DNA of 64,000 nucleotides from Amorphophallus konjac. Taxonomy: Eukaryota > Streptophyta > Magnoliopsida > Alismatales > Araceae. The notes beneath the pieces were generated by a model. The model did no database searches, was not told the origin of the DNA, and worked only from the letters and a program-made list of their open reading frames with translations. Shown piece after piece: positions 20,085-32,279 of this stretch. The translations under genes and the position numbers were made by a program. Each line of letters begins with the position of its first letter. Position 1 is the first letter of the stretch. The stretch is taken from contig CM040123.1 in assembly GCA_022559845.1 (NCBI GenBank), positions 321,141,933 through 321,205,932 of the forward strand, in the 5' to 3' direction.

Positions 20085-23000
20085 CTAACTCATCTCGTCC
20101 TCACACTGCTAAGAAGCCTCACCACCAGAGTGCTGCTGTCACACCACCTTAACCAGAGGAATAACCTTGTTCCGTAGGTGCTGCTCTCGCCGATCCTCAA
20201 TATAGATAGGGAACTCCGGTAGAGACAGATCGGGAGTCACCTCGGGCCCAACCGAGTCCTCCAACACATGAGAAACATCGGACATATACTTTCTAAACAT
20301 CAAGACAGGGAACCTGTCATGCACTGTTGCAAACTCGGGAGGTAGCTGCAATTGATGAGCAACCTCGCCGATGCGCTCCACAATGGGAAACTGACCAACA
20401 TAGCAGGGACTCACCTTCCCACGCTGTCCAAATCTCATCACTCCCTTCATGGGAGAAACCCTCAAAAATACACGGTCACCGACCGCAAAACAGAGTGGTT
20501 GCCTTCTCCGATCAGCATAACTCTTCTGCCGACTCTGCGCCGCCAACATGTTCTGACAGACCAGATGCACCACATCAATACACTACTGCACCAACTCTGA
20601 TCCCTTCACAACACACTCACCAAGCTCAGACCAATCGAGTGGAGTCCGACACGGACACCCGTACAACGTCTCATAAGGAGCCATCCCAATGCTCGAATGA
20701 TAGCCGTTGTTGTAGGCAAACTCCACCAATGGTAGATGGTGAGTCCAACTCCCTTGCCATTCCCAACAATAGGATATCAACATATCCTCTAACGTCTGAA
20801 TGGTCCTCTCTGATTGACCATCTGACTGAGGATGATACGCTGAGCTAAATGCTAACTCCGTGCCAAGAGCTCGCTGGAAACTCCTCCAGAACCCAGAAGT
20901 GAAACGTGGATCTCGATCTGACACGATAGAAATGGGAATCCCATGCAAAGGCACGATCCGCTCCACATAGAGATGAGCCAACTTCGGCACACTCTAGCTG
21001 ACTTTGATCGGTAACAACCGAGCCACTTTCGTCAGCTTGTCCACCAGCAACCAAATACTGTCCTGCCCACTCGGAGTCCTCGGCAATCCCACCACAAAAT
21101 CTGTGGTCACGTGAACCCATTTCCACGCGCGAACATCCAAGGGCTAAAGAGTACCTCCCTGTCGCTGATGCTCCCCCTTCACCTACTGACAGGTCAGGCA
21201 TCGGGCCACATACTCGGCAATATCTCTCTTCAAGCCAGGCCACCATAACTACCTCTTCAAGTTTCGATACATCTTCGTCGCACCTGGGTGCATAGTCTAC
21301 CGACTCCCATGAGCCTCAAGTAACACCGCATGCCTCACCTGCTCCTCGGATGGGACGTACAGCCTGCCACAAAATCTCACAGCTCCGTCCTCGCCGAAGT
21401 CCACATCAGCTAAAGCCAAAATCCGGGGTAACTCAGGGTCTGCACGCTGAGCATCTGTCACCTGACGGTGAATCGTGGGCGTGACAGTCAAGCTCGCAAG
21501 AACAGCTGACCCCGGCTCTTGGGGAACCTTAAGCCTAAATGACAGAGATGGCACTTGTTCCCAGAGCCTCCACTTCCTCATCATCATGGCGCTGACAACG
21601 ACCTTCCTACTCAAGGCATCGGCAACGACATTCATCCTGCCCGGTTGATAAGATACGGTGAAGTCATAATCCTTTATATACTCCATCCACTGCCTCTGCC
21701 TGAGGTTGAGGTCCTTCTGAGTGAACACATACCTCAAACTCTAATGGTCTGTGAACACTTCGAACTTCTCACCGTACAGATAATGCCTCCAAATCTTCAA
21801 CGTAAAGATCACAGTCGCTAACTCAAGGTCATGGGTAGGGTAGTTCTCCTCATGGGACTTTAGCTGCCGAGATGCATAAGCCACCACTCTATCGTGCTGC
21901 ATCAGCATAGCATCCAACCCAACCCCGGAAGCATCTGTACATACTACAAAACCTCCCGATCCAGAAGGTAACACCAACACTGGTGCCGAGATGAGCAACC
22001 TCCGAAGCTCCATAAAGCTCTGCTCACACTCACAAGTCCAGACGAACGGCACATCCTTCCGCGTAAGCCTGGTCATCGGGGCTGCAACACGAGCAAAATC
22101 CTGAACGAACCTCCAGTAATAGCCTGCAAGCCCCAAGAAACTCCGAATCTCAGTCACGGACCTTGGCCTCGGCCACTGCATCACTACCTCGACCTTGCCT
22201 GGATCCACGAAAATACCATCACCAGAAATCACGTGTCCCAAAAAGTGCACCTCATGAAGCCAAAACTCACACTTGCTGAGCTTAGCATACAACTGGTGAT
22301 CTCACAAAGTCTGCAACACAACCCTCAAATGATACGCATGCTCATCTGTAGACCGGGAATACACAAGGATGTCATCCACAAACACGACCACGAACTGGCC
22401 CAGATAAGGACGGAACACCCTCTGCATCAAATCCATAAATGCTGCGGGGGCATTGGTGAGCCCAAACGGCATCACCAGAAACTCATAATTCCCATATCTA
22501 GAGCTGAACACAGTCTTCTCTACGTCAGACTCTCGAATCTGCAACTGATAATAACTGGACCGCAAATCATCCATGAGAACACTTGAGCAGACTGAAGCTG
22601 GTCGAACAAATCGTCAATCCGCGGCAACGGATACTTGTTCTTAACGGTCACATCATTCAGCTGCCGGTAGTCAATACACAACCTCAAAATACCATCCTTC
22701 TTCTTCACGAACAATACTGGTGTAACCCAAGGGGAAAATCTAGGACGAATATACCACTTGGCCAGTAACTTCTGCAACTGCGCCCTCAATTCCCCCAACT
22801 CAGCGGGGGCCATACGGTAAGGAGCCTTTGACAAAGGTCCCATACTAGGCACAATCTTGATCTCAAAATCAATCTCCTGCTGGGGAGGTAATCTAGGTAG
22901 GTCCTCGGGAAAAACATCAGGAAACTCGCACACCACCGGAATGTCCTCAACATCCGGCTCCATCTGGTCTGTCACGACCACAGAAGCGAGAAAACCCTGA

Positions 23001-23464
23001 CAACTCGCATCAAGCAAACGACGAGCTCTAATAGCCGAAATAAGAAAGCGGGAAGAGGAAGACCTAATACCTTTGAAATAGAAGGTGGGTCCACGAAGTC
23101 GTCGGAAATAAACCCTCTTCGAGTCACAATCCACCAAAGCATGATGTGCCTCGAGCCAATCCATGCCTAAAATCACATCAAAATCCTGAAGTGGTAACGC
23201 ATAAAGCCCGGCTGACAAACTCCGCCCTTCAACCCACACAGGAACCTCCTCGAAACCATACGGAGTGATCATAAAATCACCCGAAGGTAACTCCACTGCC
23301 AAATCACAGGACATCTGGGTCACCGGCTCCTCGATACTCAGCGCGAAATCCTCCGAAATAAAGGAATGAGACGTGCCAGAATCAAACAAAACTCGAGCCG
23401 CACAACCCAAAATCTGAACGCTGCCTTTCACGAGCTGTGACACCACTGCCTCTGCCTTGGTCAT
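20085..23464 (-). pseudogene. Ty3/gypsy pol remnant (protease, RT, RNase H, integrase, chromo-like end)
   Basis: Order from 23464 downwards: aspartic protease with [12 protein letters not shown] (about 23380); reverse transcriptase entered at [12 protein letters not shown], with CIDYRQLN (about 22670) and the catalytic FVDDIL (about 22380); RNase H with [13 protein letters not shown] (about 21940); the ADALSRK region (about 21610); an integrase zinc-binding zone that is heavily stopped (21300-21000); and integrase core with SDRDPRF and HPQSDGQSER (20930-20810). The C-terminal VGDRVFLRVSP module and the LRNKVIPLVKV end of a chromodomain-like region are at about 20490-20140. Breaks: a frame change near 22580 and in-frame stops at 22304-22302, 21743-21741, 21299-21297 and 20585-20583, with more between 21300 and 20990. 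Typical of chromoviruses (Tekay/Del-like is my guess). Not functional. Confidence 0.9.
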
Positions 23465-23499
23465 GTGTGTAATCTGGCATCGGGATATCTACTTTCCCA

Positions 23500-24724
23500 C
23501 ACTCGCTGACCTGGGTAGCGGTGGATATTTCCCCTACTGTTGTTGTTGTTGTTGCTGCTGCTGCCTCTGCTGCTGAGGGTATTGCTGCTGCGGAGAAATT
23601 GCTGCTGCTACGGCCTCTGAGGACAATCGCACGCCATATGCCCTGGCTGGTCACACCTGAAACAAATCACCGGCGCCGTGCACTGCCTGCCTGGATGCGA
23701 CTCGTCACACCGGGGACACCCTCCCCGCGATCCACCCCCTGATCCCTGACGCTGAAAAGGAATCGGCTGCTGTACACTGCCCGATGACGCCTGCCTCTGA
23801 TCCTTGTGCTTCTTACGGAAACTCTTCTTAAGAAACTTCTTGACCTTGGAGCTAAAAGATGCAGATCCTGTCGCTGACGCTGCTGGTGTCGGAGGTCCTG
23901 AACCACCTGTTGCATGCTGAAAGGAGCCCTACTGCTGGGTAGCCGACTACTATCTACACCTTGACTGGGACTGCCCCTGTCCTCCCAGTCCTCGAACATT
24001 CTGCATATCCAGCTCCAAAGATTCCGCCACACGAGATGCTGTCTCCAAATCGGTAGCTGCGTTCGCCATCAGAAGGTGCCTCAACTCCTGCCTCAAACCC
24101 TGCATGAACTGCTCCGTCATGCTCCATGATATGGGGAGCATAACAGCCTAACTCCATAAATCGAGCCCTGTACTGTAACACAGACATGTCACCCTGAACC
24201 AGCTCCAAAAACTGACGCATCTTCTGCGTACCAACATAAGATGGGCAGAAAGTACGCTTAAAGACCGTGACAAAGCCCTTCCACACGATCTCCTGAAGTG
24301 GACGAGACTGAAAGGACGTCTTCCACTCTGAAGACCACCAATCTCGAGCCGTACCCTGCAACTGGTTACAGGCCAACATCACCCTGTCCTCCTCAGCACA
24401 TCGCATGGAACTGAACACTCTCTCCATCTCATCAAGCCACCGCCGGGACACATCGGGATCTGGCTGGCCCTCATAATAGGGTGGGTGAAACTGCAAGAAG
24501 TCCCTCATAGCCCAACTGGGTCCACCCCTAGCCGACGAGCCCTCACCAGCATCACCGCCAAACTGCTGAGCCATGGCCTGAAACATGCTCCGAAAGAAAT
24601 CCTCGGCCCCTAGAACTCTCGCTGCATCCCCTGCCTGGTTGATGACTGGTGGCACTCTGCTCTGCTCCTCCTACTCCTCTATTGATTATCCCTGCTACGA
24701 GCGAGTCCTCCGCCTCGGCGCCAT
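23500..24724 (-). pseudogene. Ty3/gypsy gag remnant with zinc knuckle
   Basis: The frame starts at an ATG at 24724 (MAPRRRTRS), with stops within the first 20 codons. It then reads FLQFHPPYYEGQPDPDVS, RRWLDEMERVF and QLQGTARDWW, which is the retrotransposon gag domain (PF03732). A frame change near 24130 moves the reading to another frame (GLRQELRHLLMANAATDLET), and a further change lies near 23960. Near 23718-23640 a CPRC..C motif is followed by a CCHC knuckle (CFRCDQPGHMACDC). The Gln-rich stretch around 23540-23600 comes from a GCT/GTT trinucleotide run. Neighbouring pol follows at once. Confidence 0.85.
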
Positions 24725-24873
24725 ACTCGCTTACTGCAAACAGACAGAAGATACGGAAAACAACGGAATCAATAAAACACACGATGCCCTAAGCCAGTGC
24801 CAACTGTACATCATCATTATGGACTAGTGGACCACTGTAACTATTTACGATTCTCATATATATCCACAACCGC

Positions 24874-24885
24874 GCTCTGATACCA
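24874..24885 (-). other. Primer binding site of the gypsy element
   Basis: The minus strand TGGTATCAGAGC begins two bases after the 5' LTR end at 24888 and matches initiator tRNA-Met. Confidence 0.88.
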
Positions 24886-24887
24886 AC

Positions 24888-27271
24888 TGTAACGACCTGA
24901 GATCCGAACACTGGGAAGGCCCGATAACCCGAATCTCGAACCGCCACCCACGAGCCCGAGAACTCGGAAGGGTTGAAAGGATGGTGTGGAGATATACAAA
25001 AATCTAAAATAATTACAGAATTACACAGTTAATATGAATGAGCAGTAAATAAATAAATTGCATTAATTAAATTACATGGTCTATAATAATAACAACAGCA
25101 GTCTAAAAAGACAGTAGTCCACAACTTGTATAGTCCAAAGGGAAAAGTACAACTACGGGGGCATACCTCGACCTGGCAACTGGCAACTAACCCTGGGCAC
25201 CTGAACCACGTGGAGCCTCTGAAGCGCTCCCCTGTAGCGGCGTCTCACCTGAAACACGGAAAACACGCAGGGAATGAGCCTCAAAACACAAGGCTCAATA
25301 GAGATCATATGGTCCCCACCTCGCAAATCGAGAAACTGCGCGAAAAATAACTGCGAGCTACGACTATGGCTAGTATCGAACACACGGCACGAAAATTGAG
25401 ACAGCTCGTCAAAAACTGAGAAAAACCCAACAGTCACTACCAGACAAAGACAGGAGTACCAACCCACTAGAAGCAAGGCCGGATACGCCCATTGATGGCT
25501 TAAACCGCACCTCGGGTGTCCCCCTCGACCCTTGGTGGAACGGGGACACCGTACAAGTAACCACAGAACAAGTGACTAGATGGGGTCGCACTCGTCAGCG
25601 CGGGTCCAACCGCCCCCAACCACGTGTGCACACATAGACCGTGCGTCCCTGGTCCGACCCTTTGACTGATTTTCCCCTCAGCCGGACTCTGGCTGATAGA
25701 CGCGGGGCCTGACGGAAACTAGTCCAAAACTGTCTCTCAGGGTAGCCTCACCACCACTCCCTGGTGGGACCACTCTCGTGTTGGAAGGCTACGACTAGTG
25801 GAGGGTCACTGAAGGAGTAGACTCTCTAGTCAACCAAAAACAACGTCTAAACCGGACTAAGTGCAAGGACCGTTCCTCGTACCAACACCGACTCACGGTG
25901 ACACAAGCCGAGAACAACACCTCTCGGGATCCCATGGCACCCTAACATGTGGCCCCCACATGATGCCCGACGTCAGTCAGACCACGTGTCAGCACGCGGA
26001 TCGAGATCTACTAACCCGGGACTCGAATCGGCAAGGTGTAACTCCGGTGAAACAGAACACAAGTGGCGATCCATCCTGGAGGCTACTATGTGTGTAAAAC
26101 CCCCAAATCTGCGAGGAGCCTTAACGCGCTATAGGCCCAGAGTGCGTTTATGAACGCGCTCTCCTTGCCTAGCGCGTTCCGGCATGAACGCGCTCGGGAC
26201 CCATAGCGCATTAATCATTAACGCGCTATGGAAGCCTAGCGCGTTCATAAAAGTCACGCCTGGTCGGGCAGGCGCGTTGTCTGCCGATAGGCCGATGGCC
26301 ACTGTTCATCTTCTCTGATGAACGCGGCAACAAAGGGTAGCGCGATCTCAAGATCGTGCCCCTGGACAGTAGTGCGACAACGGGTAGAGCCTGGTTCGTG
26401 AAGTACGCACAGGAAATCTAAAAACCACGCCCATTCACCCCCTAGTGAAGGGAAAACAAAAGGGAAATCACTCCTTTAACTCCCAGCATGCTAGAAACCC
26501 CAAAAATCTAGCTAGAAACACATTAAATCGATGAAATCCGGCTCACCCCTCAAACATGGAGTTTCCCCATCTCGGCATGAAATCACACCCCTCTCGGCTC
26601 TCCATGCCCTACAAATCACAGGAACTCAAGGGAAGAAGTAGGGATCTGTCACCCTACCTCAAAGAAGCCCAAAAACACCTAGATCACCTTCATTCCTCAA
26701 AATCCGTTCATTATTCCTCGAGCTTCCCACGAGCCACGCACGCCACCGTGATCACCTCACCGCCACCGACGTCGCCATGCCGTCGCCCACCGCCGTCTGT
26801 AGCCAGAGGGGCACGCCACGTCGTCACCGGAAGAGGAGAGAGAGAAAGAGGGGGGCGCCGGTTCTCCAACGGGAAGAAAAGAGAAGGAGGAAGAAGAAAG
26901 AGAAAGGAGAAAGAAAATGGAAAACGGGTTAGGGAATTATAGAAAATTTGGATTTTTTGAAAAAGAAAAAAAATATACCACCGCGATCGTTGGAACGCAC
27001 CGATCGACGTGGTACTACCCGTGCCTAGGTGAACGACCCGGTTCACTCGCTACGGGGTTCCGTAGGTTTTGCCAGAATGCACACGCAAAAACCGGAAAAC
27101 ACGCGGAAAAGTCACGGAACACATTTCGGGACCTCTGAAACTGATCCGAATTGCATGGATCCGAACACAAAAGATGACCGAAACATAATTTCTGACACAA
27201 CGGAGTCGGACTCTCTGAGAAAATAGATCTGGGACCTGAAAAGAAGGATCCGAAGGGTCCGGAATATTACA
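24888..27271 (-). repeat. Gypsy right (5') LTR, 2384 bp
   Basis: Uninterrupted copy of the LTR. TGTAA at the left end and TTACA at the right end form the terminal inverted repeat. Many substitutions relative to the left LTR are visible by eye, so this insertion is clearly older than the nested element. Confidence 0.9.
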
Positions 27272-27430
27272 GCGCTCCGGACCAGAGGACTCAGGAGGAG
27301 AAGGAAACTGACGGATCACCGCCGCGGTAATCTCTTCTAGTGCCGCAAAAGCCGCTGCGATTCTCTGCTCCTCCAAACTGCTCTCACGGTGCATGAGCCC
27401 TCCCTCAAATATAAATGCAATAGAAGGCAA
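27272..27430 (-). pseudogene. Coding-like fragment at the edge of the gypsy element
   Basis: From an ATG at 27394 the minus strand encodes a short Ala/Glu-rich helix (SLEEQRIAAAFAALEEIT) that stops being coherent exactly at the LTR edge. It may be the displaced N-terminal part of the PF04195-type ORF on the other side of the gypsy element (9415-10629). The frames do not join cleanly and no target duplication supports it, so this is inference. Confidence 0.3.
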
Positions 27431-28909
27431 AAGGCTAAACCACAGATATAAAGGGACGCAAGCAATGCACGATGCTTATAACCCCCAGCCTGAAGCGACG
27501 CGGCGTTCCGATCTCCTGAAAAGGGGTCTTCTTACAAAAATTTGCCAGAATTACCATCATGATAGGCGTATTTTCTGAACAAGCCGCATCATGTGGCCCT
27601 TGCTAGAAAAAGATCTCCACCCAACTAGAGCCACGAAAAGTCCGGCCCAAATGCTACTCATCCGAGTCTCATTTTGGCTCGGGAGTAGGAGGGGGACAAG
27701 TGGAGAGGAGAAATATTACCGCCCAACAGAGAGGCCAAACAAGGTCCGACCCGACCCAACGAGGCCTGGCTCCTTGAAGTGATAGTCCCAGGGCCCACTC
27801 AATACAAGCCCAATAACTCACTCGGATCAAGCACTTCCTAGGCGCCCTTTGGGTTGGAAAGTCTGAGCATCAGAATGATCAGGAAATCTCCTTCGGAGCC
27901 TAGTGTTCCCAGCCCTAGTCACGCACTCATCGCCTGGGAAGCATCTCATGGGCCAATGCCTCACGTTCGGGCCAACTGATTGAAGCTTATCTGTACGACC
28001 GTTACGAATCCTTTAAAAGCTGGGAGCTCAAGGGGATAAGGGAGACCAAGAGTCCGCATGCTATAATGAGCTTATAAGGAGGACGTAACCCCTTCCGAAA
28101 CTCCTCAGCTCGTAGGGATCATACACTCAACGAGCCATTATTTAAACTGGAAGAACCCTACTGTGAGGAGGTAAGCTAAAAACCCTGAGCAGGAACCACT
28201 TCACCTCTTGGTGGAGAGGGATCTCGCGCCCCCATCTCTCCCCTATCTCCTCCCTTCGCACCAGTGCTCTACCGCATTTGCTGACTTAAGCATCGGAGGG
28301 TTTTCCCCGGGAGATCCATCCCTGGGCGCCTTTGACTTATTTCCCTCCTTGCAGTTCATACTTCAAGCGTTCGTGGTCATCTTCTTCCCTGCTTAGGAGT
28401 AGCGCGAGATCACCCCTCTTCAGATAGGTCAATGCACCTACCTAATGCATCGACACATCTGAGTAGTTTAATGTATTCATTCGCACATTTTTGCTTGTCC
28501 TCATGAATATGCATGAGTCTGCATTCTTTGAGTACCTATTGCAATATCTCATGAAGTATATTTTATAAGAGTTTCGAAGGTTAACTCTTAAGGAAGGACA
28601 TTTTGGTAATTTACCCTATTAAATTGGTAAATAAAGTGGACCCTAATTTCTCGACTATCTCTCACTTCTAAGCTTTTATTATCGTCTATTTATTTCAACC
28701 TCGGCCAAGCTCTCTCTGCCTCGGTGCATCATCGTCCTTCTCCGTAACTCCCTAAAAACACTAAGTCTGAGCATCACCTTCATACCTCGATGCACCAGAG
28801 GTTTCCCTCCATCTCTCCATCATCCTATTAAAGTCAAAAACCCACCTCTCCTTGTTTTACTGTTACCCTATCTCCTACAATATCTATCTCTAGCCTCTCG
28901 TCTACTTCA
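27431..28909 (+). repeat. LTR-like fragment and unassigned flank
   Basis: Around 28283 the sequence CTGACTTAAGCATCGGAGGG, followed by CCCCGGGAGATCCATCC, is the kind of motif found in the R/U5 part of many plant Ty3/gypsy (Tat-type) LTRs. A TATTTAAACTGG box lies about 150 bp upstream (28138). A possible LTR start is TGATAGTCCC at 27780. I found neither the partner LTR nor a primer site, so the ends are open. Between 28440 and 28909 I see only an AT-rich leader before the next ORF. Confidence 0.35.
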
Positions 28910-31280
28910 ATGTCTTCGCCAACTACAAGAAGCAGAGAAAAGCAGACAGTCTCAGAGAAACAGCCTGCGGCTGATGTATTCGGACGAAAGGAACCTCGGT
29001 CCAAGCAATCGCATGACCGAGATGCATCTGCCAGTGGATCTCATTAGCTGGAGTCAGCAAAGGTGACAAAAAGGAAGGCTCGAGAGTCAGATTCACTTGT
29101 CAGAAAAAGAGGGGCAACTCAGAAAAGAGTTAAGAAGAGTTTAATAAGGATAGAGCTCAGAGATGAAGGTGACGAACCAAGTGAAGCAGTGAGAATTTTG
29201 TTTCCAAGGTACATTCATATACATGACCACCAACTACTTGAAAAGTTTCCTGAATTAATGGAGATGATTGAATTTCAAGGATGAAGAAGTTTGTCAGTAA
29301 GCATAAAATCTATTATCCCAAGTTGGTGACTGAATTCTATGGAAACCTGAAATATGATGCTAGTCTTCCAAAGTTTTGGACTCATGTTAGAGGAGTTGAA
29401 ATTGAGATCACCAAGCATCTATTGCATGAAGCTCTTAGAATCCCAGAGGGTGGAGCTGAAGAAGTTGGTTTTGTCTATGATAAATTATGACTAGTTTACC
29501 CAACAATCCTCGGGATGAAAATCAAACCTATATCACCAGCTTCAACACCAATCGGTTTCCTCCCCTACAAAGGCTGCTACACCACATTTTTACTACAATC
29601 ATAACACCTCAAGGTGGTGGTCTGGGTCGGCTAATTGTGACCCAAAGATTCCTATTATACTACATGTTCAAGAACATCAAGGTATGTTTCCCAGACCTGA
29701 TGATTCAGATAATGGGTTTCTATAAGAATGATGGAAGACATTTACCATATACAGTGCAGTTGACTGCAGTATTCAAGAGAATAAATATTCCGTTGAAAAA
29801 TGAAATATTCAAGGAAATCCCCAGGTCAAATATCTATACAATAGATTTTGTTGAAAAGTATATGAAATTTAAAAAGGTTGGAGGTAAGATTTTAAGGCAA
29901 TTACCTTGGGATAATCCACCACAAGTGGTTGAGCAGTCTCAACATCAGCCTGAGCAGCCAGAACAACAACTTGATCAACCTGAAGAACAAGCTCAACAAA
30001 TGGAGCAGTAGGTTGAGCAAATGTAATAACAGCAGCAAGAACAAGAACAACAAGCAGAACGGCAGCATCAATTAGAGTTTCCACTACAGTAGCAAGCGCT
30101 AGAACAGCAACAGCAGCAGCTAGAGTAGTAGCAGCTAGAACTGGAGCAGTAACAAGAAATTCAACAAGAAATGGTTGAGGTTCAATTGGATCATCAAGAA
30201 CCTCAAGCATCACCAGAACACCAACCGCAGAACATCCCTCTTGCGAGATAAGCTATAGATGCAGATCCTCAAACCTCTCGAGCTTCTACATCATCTGTTC
30301 AAGAGACATGCTCTCTCTTTCATTTCATATCTGCACAATTTGTGATGCTACATTCTGCATTTAAAGATCAATCAAACTACTTTGAGCATCAGATGATTCA
30401 GTTCAGAGGAGAAGTAAACTCTGGAATAAGAGAAATGTCAAAAAAAAAATCAGAAATTGACTCATCTTAGGATGGAAGTGAACAACAGAATTGCTAAAAT
30501 CAACAAAGACAGGACACGTGCCAATATGAATTTTGACAAACTAGTCCAAGATATTCAAGGAGTCCTTGGAGTTGCTGGAAATCAGATTGGCAGGTTGACT
30601 GATAGATTCAACCATCACGATGACAAGTTATTCACCGCTGCAGAATATTTTCATGAAACCAGAGAACAACACAATCGTCTTGTCAGGAATTATGATCATA
30701 TGACAGACAAATTACAGATGATTACAGATGACATTAAATACATGGTTGAAGTATTCAAGGATCATTACCCTCAGCCAGCTTTTGAAGACCAAAGAGACAG
30801 ATGGTCGCCTGGTATGGCTCCAGAGTCATACTCTCAACTTTCTATCAAGGCTACTTAGTCTGATGCACAACTAACCCATATTGCTGATATGATCTGTCAT
30901 CAAACAACTATGCTCAGCGCTAAAATGGAGTTGTTTCATGAAGCTCTACTTGAAAGGCATTTCTCCACTAACAGAAACCTCAGAATAGTTGCTCAAAGGG
31001 TCAATCAGAATGCATGTAGAAGAACTACTGGCCTCACTTCAGCATGCTACACTCCCTCCTCACAGTCCTCCTACACAAGATGCGTCCACTCAGACTGATG
31101 ACACACTTGGAAAGTGATAATCAGGGATGCTATCACAGAACCCCTCATTTTTTTTTGCTGATAGCAAAGGGGGAGAAGAAAATGAGTCAGAGTCAAAGAG
31201 GAAGTCAAAGAAAAAGTCAAAGCTGTCAGAGGTGAAGCAATCAAAGAGGCAGAGTCAGAGAAGACCAATCATAGAAGTTT
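28910..31280 (+). pseudogene. PF20167-type 'putative plant transposon protein' ORF, decayed
   Basis: Starts at ATG 28910 (MSSPTTRSREKQTVSEK) with a basic leader and a TAG at 29045-29047. After two ATGA junctions (29281-29284 and 29487-29490) the text reads KLVTEFYGNLKYDASLP, WTHVRGVEIEITKHLLHEAL and then RFLLYYMFKNIKVCFPDL, the pattern of Transposase_32-like proteins (PF20167). A Gln/Glu-rich region (29930-30240) holds at least eight TAG/TAA codons where Gln codons predominate. After a frame change near 30450 a coiled-coil segment follows (30457-30858), then a Ser/Lys-rich end near 31150-31270. These proteins occupy LTR elements that lack recognisable pol. This copy is dead. Confidence 0.6.
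31162..31178 (+). other. Polypurine tract-like site
   Basis: GCAAAGGGGGAGAAG resembles the AAAGGGGGAGA tracts repeated before the 3' LTR of the copia element at 58811-58992. It suggests that the ORF upstream belonged to a plus-oriented LTR element whose 3' LTR would start in the following few hundred bases. Confidence 0.4.
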
Positions 31281-32211
31281 GTAGACAAGAGTCATACATG
31301 TCATGTAGTTATGTAGTTATGCAAAGTCATGCATAGTATTTCTCACCCTTGATGATCTATTTATCAGCCTTAACTCATATTTGTCAGTCCTATGAAGATA
31401 TTTGTTTGCCTTATTTGCTGAAGCCGTCGCCTTCGACTCTTTTCAGACTCAAAGCTGGAACCGTCGCCTTAAATCCATTTGTCACCCTTATATATCTCTT
31501 TGTCACCACTGAATCTTCATTTGTCACCCTTAGGAGAGTATTTGTTACCTTTAGTCTTCTTCTATTGTTCTTCCTCTTTTATCGTTTTCTGTGTCCACTG
31601 TCGCTGGCCGAAGCTTGATCGGACTTTGACTGGACTTCAGAAGTTGTAAAAGCTTGACTTTGACTATTGACTTTGCCTGGAGTATTGGTGCATTGGGTCA
31701 ACATAAAGTTTAAGTTGACTTAGCCTTCCTTGTCCTGGCATTGACTTTGACGACTGTGGTCAGCTCTCGCTTGTTCTTCAGATTGCTTTAGAGCCCTTGG
31801 GATCACTGTTCAAATTTGTCTTCTTGTGAACACTGTAGGTCCTTTGTCTTCTAGTGAGCACGTCTCTCTCTCCTCCAATTCCTCTTTCTTCTATTCTTCT
31901 TCACCTTCAGCTTCCTTCTCATTTGTTACCAATGTGAAGTTATTTGTTACTCCGATTGAGCATTTGTTACCCATACTCACCTAATTGTCACCACTAAAGT
32001 CCAAAAGCCATCGCTCTTACTCTTACACTGCCTTGAAAGCTACGTCTTGGGCTTGTCTCTATTGAGCCCTATTTGTCACCATTAGCAGGGTATTTTTTAC
32101 CCCTACTAACCCATTTGTCACCCGTGTAGACACACTTATCGCCCTTAAGCTTCAATTGGTCCACATGGAAAACGAAGACTCTTTTGCCCCTTCTCGGGGT
32201 TTCGTCTCCTT

Positions 32212-32222
32212 CCTATATAGAG
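32212..32222 (+). promoter_or_regulatory. TATA box before the 84-codon ORF
   Basis: CTATATAGAGA, about 60 bases upstream of the ATG at 32280. It agrees with the plant TATA consensus in composition and distance. Confidence 0.5.
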
Positions 32223-32279
32223 ACTCTGTGGGGATCCCTAAAGACATCTTGAGTTCCTTTGGAGGTCAAAGACACTCTC

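Larger units (their letters stand above)
10630..27271 (-). mobile_element. Ty3/gypsy LTR retrotransposon (chromovirus-like), with nested insertion
   Basis: The element is delimited by LTRs starting TGTAACGACC and ending ATATTACA: left LTR 10630-19991 (interrupted), right LTR 24888-27271. The primer site next to the right LTR and a purine tract next to the left LTR show minus orientation. The internal part (19992-24887) holds gag, protease, reverse transcriptase, RNase H, integrase and a C-terminal chromo-like region in the Ty3 order. All are broken by stops and frameshifts, so this copy cannot encode its own proteins. The five bases before 10630 (GGGAA) and after 27271 (GCGCT) do not match, so no target duplication is visible. 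It landed in or next to the PF04195-type ORF. Confidence 0.9.

Noticed and set aside
20327..20848. Plus-strand 173-codon frame
   Set aside because: It is the reverse of the gypsy integrase region, which has clear conserved motifs on the minus strand.
27780..28440. Complete solo LTR
   Set aside because: Motifs resemble an LTR interior, but matching TG..CA ends and a target duplication could not be found, so it was listed only as a fragment.
29930..30250. Reassigned stop codons (TAG/TAA read as Gln)
   Set aside because: Stops are dense only in decayed mobile elements; the DUF7745-like frame and PMD exons use normal stops. Deamination explains the pattern.
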